From Gordionus sp. m RMFG-2023 (taxonomy: Eukaryota; Nematomorpha; Gordioida; Chordodea; Parachordodidae): DNA of 64,000 bases. The position numbers were made by a program, and so were the translations under genes. Within the stretch, counting starts at the first letter, position 1, and each line of letters starts with the position of its first letter. Below, piece after piece: positions 24,808 to 36,600 of this stretch. The stretch covers positions 325,671-389,670 of the forward strand of contig NC_088776.1 of NCBI RefSeq assembly GCF_954871325.1, given 5' to 3'. Below the pieces are notes generated by a model. The model was not told where the DNA came from, searched no databases, and saw nothing but the letters and a program-made list of their open reading frames with translations.

Positions 24808-26187
24808 TTAGGGTCCACCTCTTCGTATGAACATTTATGAAAAAAACTCTTCACAGTTAAAATATTTATAACAACTACACTTTATTTTTCAAAATTTCTA
24901 CTGGTTTCTCGATTAAAACCTCAGATATTTGTTTTTAAATTCTATCACAATTGAATTTAATTTTTAATTTTTATTCTCCGATATGTCAATATTTTGAGCA
25001 AAATTAAATACGTCACCCGTATCTAATATTTTCTCGGATTTTTCTTCCAGTATAACATTTTTTTTACCATTTAAATTTTTTAATTCTAACAAAATTAAAT
25101 TTAAACTATTTTTGATATCTTCAGAAATATCTGGAGATTTCACCAAAACTTTAGGAATTAAATTTTCGGTATTTGTATTTTTTTCTATCATTTTCTCTAT
25201 TTTTAAGAGATCTTCTTTTTATTTTCCTTATTACTTTTTTCATTATAATTAAGATTACATAAAACACAAAAAAAATTACTGCAGTAATGACATTATCGGT
25301 CACATCCACTTTATTAAAGTTTGAATTAAAATTTTTTATTAAAATTACTCTTAAAATTTGCCATTTTATTAATATTATGCTTATTATAATTATCATTAAA
25401 ATAAAAAGCCATTTTTTCATTAATTACCCAAAATTTAAAATTTTATCTCATATATTTCTAATTTTAATCCAAAAAATTTTACTATTGCGTTGTGTAATTT
25501 ATAATACAAAAAAAAATTCTTACCTTTATATATATACGGAATTACTATTATTTTAAGGAACCCGGTCCTAGAAAATCTTTTTCTTGATTAATAACGTCTG
25601 AAATTTATTGTTATAAAACACTCTTTTGTTTTATTTTTTTCTCTAAATATTTTAGTTTTTATATTTTTCTCTAACTTATTTTTTCCCTAATAAGTGTTCA
25701 CGAATCCTGGTCGTTCGTTACTAATAAAATATTTATAACAACTACACTTTATTTTTCATCTAATAAATTCCAATAGTATAATCATAAAAATCGATATCAA
25801 ATAATTCAAATTCCAATTCATAAATATACAATTCATTTAATAAAATCTCCGACTGATTTCATATAAAAAAATCACACACTGAAAAAAACATTATTTTTCC
25901 AATAAAAATATATTATCCAAAGAATAAAAATATGATTGACATTTCTTGAAAATAAAAAACATTTATTATTTATCTCTTTAATTCAACATTTGCAACGATA
26001 GTTACTTCAGTTAACTAACTAATTAACTAACAATATCTTTGGTAATCTATTAAAATAACTAACAATATATTTGAAAATATATTGGCAATTTTTTGGTTTT
26101 ATCAATAGGACAAAACACCTATTAAAAAAAAAATACGAACTAGAGGGACGATACCCCAAAAAAATTAATTTAGGTATATTAAAAAAA
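24808..26187 (-). mobile_element. LTR retrotransposon fossil, 5' part only
   Basis: A minus-strand fragment inserted in the right arm of the foldback element. A 33-bp direct repeat (near 24859-24892 and 25725-25757, around TTTATAACAACTACAC) probably marks remains of the two LTRs. Inside, about 24964-25420 encodes the N-terminal part of a Gag-like protein with a hydrophobic segment resembling that of the family at 48917. No polymerase is present. It is old and broken, with several breaks. Confidence 0.6.
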
Positions 26188-26310
26188 ATGTTTCTGAAAA
26201 TGATTTAAAAAAAAATATTATATAATCAAATAATGATTGATTATGATTAATTGCTTTTTAGCAATGCATTTTAGCTATGCAGTTTAGCAATGCAGTATTT
26301 AGTCATATAC

Positions 26311-28357
26311 CGCTAAAACTATTATAGATACAATTTGATTCAAATTTTATTTTAAAGATTAAGAATTGCGCTACATTATGATATTACTTTTAATTCCTCG
26401 TTGAAGCTAGTCTTGTTAGATAATAATAAGATTTATACCCTGTGGTAAGGGAATATCCATCATTTCTAGGGAAATTACTTTGTCATATTAAAATTATCTT
26501 CAGTAATAATTTTTGTAGACATGCAAATTATTTTGACTGGCTTTATAATGCAGATTTTAATATAAAATTAAATAAAAAAGATTATGATCTTAAATAATTT
26601 AATATGTATCAATTACTTCTATATTTGTAACGAACTACAGCTATTGGTATATTTTTTTAAAGTAGAGCGCTAAAGCTACCTATACTGAAAAAACGCTCTA
26701 CACTACTTTAACAAAACTGATTATTACCAACCAAAAAAAATTGTTTTTCTAACCTATAGGCCTGAAAGATTGTAAATTTGCGAGATTATAAATGGTAGCT
26801 TATTATTGTTGTAGCTGTTGAAAAAAGAAGAAATAAATTTAATTTAATACATCAAATGTCAGTTATTTTCTGACAGGGGAATTAAGTTTTCCTTGTGGAT
26901 AATGGAAAATGTGATCATTACATGTTTGGTTTTTAAGGATTCCTTTGTTAGCTATTTTGGAGTGAAAATATTGGATTTAGTGGAGAAGATGTCAGCTGGG
27001 AGAAATGAAGAATGGACCTGTGGGAATGAAGAACATGTGAAGCGGGATAATTATGATTTATGATATTTATATTCTTTTTTAATGGATAGATAAATGTGCT
27101 ATGAATAAAGTTGGATCGTTTATTATAAGATTTTTTAAATATTACTATGGCATCGTTGTCCGGCGAATATCGCGGTTAAAGGCCGTAGAATTATTTTAGG
27201 GGGGGGGGGAGATTTTGCAGGGGGGTTTGCCTACAGCAAATTTTCTGCTATGTTGACGCTGCATTTTATAGGAGATGACTCTAATGTAATTTTAAAAAAA
27301 TTCATGAGCCTTCTGAGATTGTAAAAGCTAGTGGTACCATTGTCATTGTGCATAATATAAAAGGAGCAAGGCTTAATTTATTGACTAATTTTTTTTTACC
27401 AAGCTGTTAATGCTAAGGCTTGATGTGGGCTACGGTTAATATTTGCCTATTATTAGATATGAGTAAGAACTATATTTTACTAGATACCAAGCTCACTGCA
27501 TAAAAGACACTTAAGGCCGCACGAAGCAGATCGAAATAGCCATACTTTTGACTTATATTAAGCTCGTAGAATATGTTAGAATCTAGCATAGGACTAGGCG
27601 ACAAAGATTAGGGTTAGTGTTTATATTAGATGAGGAGAAATACTCATTTTATTAGACACCAAACCAACTATATTTGGTAAAATTTTATGGAAACCAATTG
27701 GCAGCTTCGCGCTGCCGCGGTTTTGAAGGCTGATCAAGGACCACATAAGGAGTTAAGGCTATGCAATGTAAATAAGGGCTATTGTTTATATTAAAAAATG
27801 AAAAGTATTTATATTGTTTTATAAAAATTACTTCAATAGGGAAAAAGTAATCTCCCAAAATTTTCTTGCAATAATATAATCTATTAATACATTTAAATAT
27901 TTTTATCAGTTATTTTTATCTAAATAAGGATTTTTCCCTAAATGTACCTCCCCCCTCCTTATTTTAACCCTCCCCCTTCAAATAAATTGGAGGCAAATCG
28001 CTCATACACACTTTATATGTAGAAATTGTATGTGGGTAAATATTTAAAGATGTCGATCGATCCTGTAACACACTTTTATTTAAAAATATACTATTAAGCT
28101 AAAACCAAACTAGTAAGATTAAAAATTAGACCAAATTAATAATTACTCTAAAATATAATTGAAAAGTGGACAAAATTATTTAAATAAATTTGGATCAAAT
28201 TCTTTCATTATTTATAATTCGAAATGTTGAGATATAAATATTGTCATTTTCATTATGTTATTATTATTTCACAACTTTTTATTTTGTTAATCTTAATGCG
28301 TTAATATGATTGTATCCTTATATTGCAATTTTACATAGTGATTATATTAAAGATATT
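26311..28357. other. Repeat-rich spacer without recognised gene
   Basis: It holds a small imperfect inverted repeat around GTAGAGCG/CGCTCTAC (26660-26712) and an LTR-like fragment (about 26812-27130). That fragment shares GTTGTAGCTGTTGAAAAAA and CATCAAATGTCAGTTATT with the LTR at 60487-60878, and GAGAAGATG(T/C)CAGCTGGGA with 56530-56560 in inverted orientation. A G10 run lies at 27203 and C-rich patches near 27950-27990. Nothing coding was recognised. Confidence 0.55.
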
Positions 28358-29867
28358 CAGGCGCGTAACCAATGGGGGGGGGAAAGGGGGAAATTCCTCC
28401 CCCATCGCAATATCTGACTATTTTCATAAATATCATTTTAAGCTAATAAAAATTTTACCCCCACCCCCCAGATTCCCCCCTCCCCCACCAATCAAAATTT
28501 TACAAATATTTGAATATCAATTTTCCAACATATTATTCAAAAATATTAATAAAATGGAAAAATATTTAGTCAAAGAGATTAAAATCAAACGATAATTTAT
28601 AAATAAGGCTGAGCATGAAAAAAGTAATGTGTCGTTAGCAGCGATATCATTATTGAATTCAATTGATCAATCAGAGTTTATCATTGCTGCTAGTTGCATC
28701 AATAAATTATTTTTAGCTCACTACTTTGTAGAAATTTACAAAAACCAAATTTAGATTTGGTTCAAGTTATTGATTTGGCGGATAATTGGAAAATCAAAAT
28801 ATACATGAACAGGTAGATACAATAAGAATGAATGTAGATAAATATTTTCATAATATTTATCTAGACGTTGAATCGAAGGCTAAATTTTATGATATAATAC
28901 TAATTAAACCTCGTCTAGCACCTAGGCCATTATTGAGATGAAAATAAATATTGGCTCAACTGAAGAATATTATAAAATATCCATTTTCATCCCATTCTTA
29001 GATACTTTTTTATAGCAAATAAAAGTACGGGTTTTAGATAAAAAACAAGTCTTTAGCAATCTTCAAGTTTTATTACCCAAAGATCCTTCTTCATTTTCTA
29101 ATGCCACTATTGGTAAAATTAAATATTTAAAAAAATTTTATTCCTATGAGATTGATAATAAAATAAATTTAATCAGTGAATTCGAATTGTGGTATAAATA
29201 TTTATACGTTTAGCTATTTTACCTGAGCATGCTATTGATGCGCTCAATCGGTGTAAAGAAACCTTGGCTCAATTTCCTAATATTTCGAAGTTGTTTTATA
29301 ATTTTGCATGTTTGCCTATTACAACATGTACGAATGAAAGGACTTTTTCCAACTTGAGAAGGTTGAAAACATATTTACTAAGTACTGAATCTCGGCTAAA
29401 TGGGTTAGCTCTGTTAAATATACACAGAGATTTGGTTCCAAAGACAAACGAAATAATTAAAAATCTTGTATTTGATAAGAAGTTAAAAAAAACTTGTTAA
29501 TTTAATTATTTTCTAGTCAATATTTTTAACTACTATTAATATTTTCAATAAAAAAAATTATATTCTACTTATATTGTATGAGAATTTAAGCTGAGGCTAG
29601 TTTTTAAAGCAAATTTTAAAAAAAAATGACATTACACTTTATTTCAACTTTACACATAAATAAACCTTTACATTTAAAAAAACTTTATTAAATATAATAT
29701 ACCTAACTTGAAATAATAAAAAAGAGGCTTGTAATATCCTATCCATAAGCACGAATTAGTAAATAATAGTTAAAAATAGAAATATAATTATATCTAAATA
29801 AGACCCGGCCGAAGGCCAGGTAAAAGGTTTTTTTCCCCCCTATAAGAAAATCCTGGATACGCCACTG
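28358..29867 (+). mobile_element. ZMYM1-like hAT transposon, short and dead
   Basis: The left end is CAGGCGCGTAACCAATGGGG (28358) and the right end CCTGGATACGCCACTG (29867), the CAG(T/G)GGCGTA-type ends of ZMYM1-like hATs. Target duplications AAGATATT lie at 28350-28357 and 29868-29875, exact. Coding traces: MNVDKYFHNIYLDVESKAK (near 28830), KNKSLAIFKF.LLPKD-like (near 29045), and the C-terminal hAT dimerisation region at 29264-29500 (CLPITTCTNERTFSNLRRLK, RLNGLALLNIHRD). The upstream frame is interrupted by several stops and frame changes; the N-terminal zinc-finger part is absent. At 1510 bp it is far shorter than a full element. Confidence 0.92.
29264..29500 (+). pseudogene. hAT transposase C-terminal dimerisation domain
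   Basis: A 78-codon open stretch matching the hAT family C-terminal domain: the ERTFS-x-LRRLKTYL helix and the LNGLALLNIHRD block. It is the best-kept part of the transposase in the element at 28358-29867. The first residue is only where the open frame begins, not a true start. Confidence 0.88.
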
Positions 29868-29875
29868 AAGATATT

Positions 29876-30671
29876 ATATTACATATATATACATTATACA
29901 TATATATAGCAGTGATGAACTAAGAAGAAATAATGTAACCAAAGATTCAAGTAATTTAATACGAAATGATTGTTGGGTGACAATATATAGTTAATGTTAT
30001 TCCTAATAAAAAATTTAAAATTCCTTAACTATGTGGATACTTTATCATGCAGTATTACCATGTGTGATAGGTGTTTTTGTCTTATGATTTTGTACACGAT
30101 TAATTATCGATGGAGTTTGATAAATAAATAATTTGTTAAATGTAATATTCATAATTAATAATGGATTAGATTCCAGATCGTTGTATCAAAATATGAAAAA
30201 GTAATCATCGTTCGCGAAAGAAATTTTTTCATAAAATATAGTCCATAGGAAACTAAGATATGAAAGATTTTTGGAAATTTTTTAAATTCATATTTATATA
30301 TACTTTAATTTCTATAGATATCTCTGGAATTTTGTGACATTATTTTTAAAATATAATACAAATAAAAAATTTATTCATATTCGTAATAAAAAAAATTTAA
30401 TTTTATATAAATTTATTTAAAAATCCTCCCCCTCCTCCTCCGCCAAATTTTTAAGCAATATACCATTGTTCTAGAGGACCTAGCGCTTAAATCAAGCATC
30501 ATATAAATACTTACTACCTTATTAGCCTAAATGTTAAATTATCTATGTCACTTTTCTTTAAGAGACCGTTCTATCTAACGTCGCAAAGTATATTTTTATA
30601 TTTTCTAGGAGACATATAAATCATTCAAAACGGTGACACGCTTTTTTACAAATATATTTTTTGAGAATCAT
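29876..30671. other. Upstream region of GRASP
   Basis: AT-rich, no other gene recognised. A C-rich patch (30425-30445) resembles hAT end sequence but is single. No TATA box or other promoter element can be assigned with confidence. Confidence 0.5.
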
Positions 30672-33600
30672 ATGGGAGCCTCTCAAAGTTTGGAAATACC
30701 AGGTGGTGGTATTGAGGGATATCATGTTTTAAAAGTATTTTATACACTTATATACAAATAAACTCGTATCTTAGACTGGCTTAATTTTTGTTATTAATTT
30801 TAGTATTTAAAAAAAAACAACTTGTGCACCCTTTTGGTTTATGATTTTGAGGTGGATAATTTTAAATACACTTAAAAGTGTACTTATTTTTATATTTTAA
30901 AAATTACTATTTAGAATTTTAAAAAGAAGTAAGATACTTGAATGCAGCCACTATTTTATTTAGCATAGAAGCTAGTTCATTTAATTTAGGGTAATTTTTT
31001 ATTTAATGCATTATTAAACTAAGTAATTTTATATGCTCTATTTTATAATAAGTATATTATAATGGATATTTGTATCAAATTATAGGTTCAACAAAACTCC
31101 CCAGGATATTATGCTGGTTTGGATGCCTTTTTTGATTTTATTGTTGCAGTTGAGAATACCAGACTTGTAAATTAGTAATATTATGTATCTTATAATTTGT
31201 ATCAGAATAAAGATGATGACACATTCAAAGAAATATTAAAGGCAAACTTAGAAAAACCAATTGAATTAATAGTTTACAATAGCAAGATGAAAAAGGTGAG
31301 AAATATTGAGATAACTCCCAGTACAATGTGGGGTGGGCAAGGTCTTTTGGGTGTCAGCATCAGATTTTGCTCTTTTGAAGGTGCAAATGAAAATGTTTGG
31401 CATGTTATGGTAAAAACTTATTTAGTTTATCTATATTTTAAAATTTTTATTAAGGATGTAGAACCAAATTCTCCTGCTCAAAGAGCTGGATTGATTTCTG
31501 ATTCAGATTATATCATAGGTGCAGATACCATGTTATACGAGGTAACCATTATTAACCTTTTAAAGCACAATAATTTATTAAATTATAGGCAGATGATTTT
31601 TATAATGTGATTGAGTCCCATGAAGGGAGACCTCTGAAACTGTTTGTCTACAATGTAAAATGTGATGAATGTAGGGAGGTCATGATAACACCCGATAAAA
31701 ATTGGGGTGGCAAAGGAAGGTAACTTCGAATATTCTCTTTCTCTAAATTTTTGGAATTATTATTTTTAAAGAGAATTTTGTTAACTTTTTAAAATATGTT
31801 GTAGTGTATAGAGGTCTTTAAAATTTAATCAGTTATAGTACACACTTTATGGTTCAATCTAGTTACAATTATATTCCATCTCAATCAATTTTGGCATATA
31901 ATTATTGGTTAACTTATTAGTTCACTCTTAAATCTTTCAATAACAGAACTCATCCACAAGATTATTAACAAACTGAATATCTAACTTATGTATTCTTCCA
32001 GATAAATGTCTATATTCTTCCCTTAAGCTCTGGGATGCCAGTATTGAATCACCCTCTCCCCCTCTTCATGTTTGTCAAAAGATTTGGATTTTCTGTTTAA
32101 TAGATGTTGCATTGTATTTTATTATTGACAACCATAAAGATTAATTCACTTTCGTTTGCTAATTTTAAAATTGTATGAATAAATTGAAGCTATTCTCAGC
32201 AAAAATATCGGTCTTCACCTATCTTCCTACCAATTAAAAATATTAATCAATATTCATACTGGTTTCGATATCGTTATCATTACACTTGTTCTCTTTACAA
32301 CATCAGAGTTGATGAAATTGGATATCATCCATTACACTGATGATTCTCTTCACCAATGGCATAACACAGTTAGCAATATAATATTCCACTCTAAGGAGAG
32401 ACAGCATACCATGCTTTCGGTGGGGGAAATAAAAAAATAACGAATAAATATTCAGAGCTAAACACTATTAAATACTTTTGTTTTGTCACATCAATTCCTG
32501 GAAATTTGGTCACGAGGCACTTTCTTACCTGAGTAAGATAGGAAGAAAGATTGCCCATCTCACTTGCAATCCTAAAGAATATTCCTTTCTATATTCGCCA
32601 AAAAATTGTTAGGTACACAATTTCGACCAAAATTTGTAGGCGCGTTATATATGTTTTAGTATCACATGGGTAAAGCTTATTATCAATAATATTTCCTGGA
32701 ATAATAAGGATTTTAGGTTATAAAAATCGGTTTTTTTTTAAAATCTTTTACTGAAGCTTAATTATTTCTAATATTTAATCAATCAATAATTTCGTGGCTG
32801 GATAATATAAAAATTAGAATAGCGCGAAATTGATAAAAAAAGATATAGTGGTGTTTATATATTTAAGTTAAATATTCGAATTAATTCAATTTTTTTTAAA
32901 AAAAAATCCGAATTTTTGTGCCTTTTAATTCGCATTGTCTCGGGTAATTTAATTACTAAAAAGAGCTAAAATTTCGTTTCAGATATTACTAGAACACACA
33001 TATACATAACATGTAAGGTGCCTACAATTTTTTATCGAAATTGGAATATGGATCTGTTTGATTCCAAATAGAATGACTCTGGCTTAGGAATTTGCCATTC
33101 AAATCTCTTATATTTGTGGCTCCTTATAACCTATGATCCTTCGTTTATAATAGTATCGTTATTATTTAACCTTTTCAGTTTCGTTTTGCTTTAACATATA
33201 TCTAACGCGTATATAACGTATTGAGCGCAAATTTAATACAAAGTTTAAAATTGTCGGAATATATAGTATATAGAGATGAACATAGCCGGAACCATTCTGT
33301 ATTGTGGTGACCTGGCTCATTATAAAATTGTGTAAGGTTGCCAGACCCTTGAGTTAATAAAACATTGCACTTGGTTTGACCGAACCCTAAAAACGTTTTA
33401 CGCTAGATTTTTGGGTCCTAACAGATCTATGAGTGGCAAACACCATGCTGGAATAAAAAAATTTGGTTAAAGTCAAGTCTTTTTAAAAAAATTTTTGAAA
33501 TGTGTGCTATAAATGATTTTAAATATTCATCCACCTCTTGTGATGAATACTGTATTGCACTAAATATACAAAATGATAATAATGCGTTAATTAATTAATT

Positions 33601-36600
33601 TATTTTTTAATCCTCGAAAAAAGTTTGGGCTGTGGAATCGGTTACGGTTATTTGCATCGCATTCCGTACCAAGAAATCAAGAGGCACCCCATCGACCCCG
33701 CCTTGAGGGAGAAGGCGCAAATTAGGAATAATGAAGTCAGTTATATTTTCATTCGTGACGTTACAATTTTTAATGCAAGAATTGTCGTAAATTTATATTT
33801 TACTTCCCTTATATGATACCCAAGTTTTGACGTCCCTTCTGTGTTGGGGAGTTAATCTATTTGTTAATTGATAAGATCAAAATCATATTTTTCTTTAAAA
33901 GAGAGGCAGTCTTATCCATGTCACTTTTACCCTTAATTACGACATTACAGATGTCCTCCAAATATAAAAATCAATATTATTTATTATATATATATATATG
34001 ATAACTTGCATTGTTAAAATAAAATATTATCATTATTAAATTCGAAGGTATTCGAAGGAAACCTAGACCTCTCTTTGAATGGTAATGGGTTAGTACTAAT
34101 AGCGCCTGAATCCGTTACCCCGACCCCTACATTCGATCAGCAGGCCACACCGTCTCCTTCCAATCTCCTCAACAATGCCAATTCAGCAGTTACTTTTTCC
34201 AATGTTTTTGACAAAATGAATACTACTCATCTTTCTGCCAACCCGTCTCACATGCCACATTCTTCGGAGGAGATGTCAAACATGTCGCACTCGTCTAACA
34301 GTCTCCCCTCTTCGAATTCGAACGTTGGGTCCATCCATCCTCCCCACATTTATACGAAAGATGGCGTAGATAACAAAGGAACTGTCTACGTAGCATCGGG
34401 TAGTATTTATCGCAAATTTTAATTTTTTTTTTTTTGAAATCGATAGAAAATTCTCATTGTTTGGGACAGGCACCAGCCACCTCTAATAGGGAATTTATCG
34501 ATGGAGTTCTGGACAGGGTTTTACAAAAATCTTCAAATAAAAATTTGAAGATTTTTTTCGCCCAAAATTTTGAGGAAAAAATCTTTGAAGATCAATTTTT
34601 TGCGAAGATTTTTTCGCTAAAAAAATTTTGAGCTTGCTCAAAGAAGATTTTTGAGCAAAATAAAAAATATTTTTTGTAAAAAAATCTTCTATAATTTGAG
34701 AAAATATTTTGAGAATTTTATAATAAATAAAATCTTTTGTAAGGAAATCTTTATTAAAATATTTTTGAAATTTTGATCTTAAAATTTTTTGGTAAATTAT
34801 TTAAAAATAAAATTTTTGATATATATTTTTTTTTATTTTATTATGTTAATGAAAATATTTTTTTTGAATAGGTTGTAAATGTGAGAATTGGTCATAATAC
34901 CGACTGCATTTTTTTTAATATTTGGAATAAGTAATAATGATTATTTTAAAAATGTAATGTCATAATTTTAATGTTTTATATTTAATGTAAACTATAAAAG
35001 TGACAATTGTCATAATACTCATCTCAGAACCTTTAAAAATAATTATAATTTAAAAAGGCTAGTTGAGCATGTTTTGAGATGGTTTCAGTGATTGTAAAGC
35101 ATATAAAGGTGACAATTGTCATAATACTTATTTCACATATGTTTTAATTGGAAATAGAGAAAAATGATTATTTCAACATGAATTAATATAATGTGTAAAC
35201 TATAAAAGTGACAATTGTCATAATATTCATAACAGAACCTATAAAAATAATTTTATTTTTAGGTATTAAATAGGCGAGAAAAAATTTTTTGAGCATGTTT
35301 CGAGATGGTTTTAATGATTGTAAAAATTTTCACAATCGTTATTTTTGAACTTTTTTAAAGCAAGTAGATAAAAATTTATTAAATATAAAATTAAATGTGG
35401 ATGTACCATAGAGCAGTGACAATTGTCATAATCGTTATTTTTGAACTTTTTTGAATTTTTTTGAAGCAACAGAGTAAAATAATAAATTGTAAACATGTTA
35501 AATTGAAATTTAAATGTGGATGTACCATAGAAAAGTGACAATTGTCATAATCGTTATTTTTAATCTTTTTTGAATTTTTTTGAAGCAAAAGGGTAAAATT
35601 ATATATTGTAAACATGTTAAATAAAAATTTCAGTGAAGATGTACCATAGAAATGTGACAATTATCATAATTGTTATCTTTGAACTTTTTTGAATTTTTTT
35701 AAAGCAAATAGGTAAAAATATATATTGTAAACCTGTTAAATTAAAATATCAGTGAATATGTACCATAGAAAAGTGACAATTGTCATAATCGTTATTTTTA
35801 ATCTTTTTTGATTTTTTTTGAAGAAATTATATATTGTAAACTTATTAAATTAAAATTTCATTGAAGATCTACCATAGAAAAGTGAAAATTGTCTTAATTT
35901 CATTTTTAATCCCTTTTAAATTTTTTTGAACTTACAGGGTAAAATAATAAATTGTAAACTTTTTAAATTTAAATGTGGATGTACTATAGATAAGTGACAA
36001 TTGTCATAATGGCCATTTTTAATCTTTTTTGAATTTTTTTGAAGCAAAAGGGTAAAATAATAAATTATAAACATCATTAATTAAAATTTAAATGAGGATG
36101 TACCATAGAAATGTGACAATTGTCATAAACGTTTATTTTAATCTTTTTTGAATTTTTTTTAAGCAAAAGGGTAAAATTATATATTGTAAACATGTTAAAT
36201 TAAAATTTCAGTGGAGATCTACCATAGAAAAGTGACAATTATCATTTTTAATTTTTTTGAACTTAAAGGGTAAAATAATAAATTGTACACATGTTAAATT
36301 AAAATTTCAGTGAATATGTACCATAGATAAGTGACATATCTAATTCTCAACTCCCTTTTGAAATTATTTTAATATATATATTTTGAAATTATCACATTAC
36401 TCATAGTCATATCCATTATTTTTAAATTAGGTTAATATGATCTTGTTGGGAAACACTTAAACCTCTGGGCAGATGATAATAGTATCATATATGTTAAATT
36501 TTTAGAGCCAACCAGAACGGAGTTGAACTAGAAAGATGCATCAATATAAACACGATATTTTTGGGAACAACAAATTTAAAAATATTTTTTCTTTAATCTT

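Larger units (their letters stand above)
21960..26310. mobile_element. Foldback element with long inverted arms and tandem repeats
   Basis: The outer inverted repeats begin CGGATATGACTAAATACTGCATTG on the left (about 21968); the reverse-complement partner ends near 26305. The arms continue inward: 22080-22180 pairs with about 24740-24800, and 22490-22870 with about 24405-24720. The left arm carries about 300 extra bp (22185-22490) and the right arm an inserted LTR fragment (about 24808-26187). The middle holds ~290-bp tandem repeats (22795-23545) and a non-coding core with a GC-richer patch (23590-23670). No transposase was recognised. The superfamily is unknown; no clear target duplication was seen. 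It is a non-autonomous foldback element. Confidence 0.75.

Noticed and set aside
25287-25556. Plus-strand hydrophobic frame
   Set aside because: Antisense shadow of the Gag-like fossil on the minus strand.
32200-32640. Possible LINE reverse transcriptase (YTDD word) in GRASP intron 5
   Set aside because: Only one weak motif with stops on both sides; insufficient to call without a profile search.
34434-34513. A possible GRASP exon after the acceptor TTTGGGACAG at 34480
   Set aside because: Joining exon 7 to it breaks the reading phase and gives an immediate stop, while exon 7 to 41248 keeps phase and reading. The stretch is intron between exon 7 and the hAT insertion.
35311-35660. Overlapping open frames with repeated peptide words
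   Set aside because: They are translations of the ~116-bp tandem repeat; mirror frames occur in the right arm at 39962-40311. No codon-like bias or family match.
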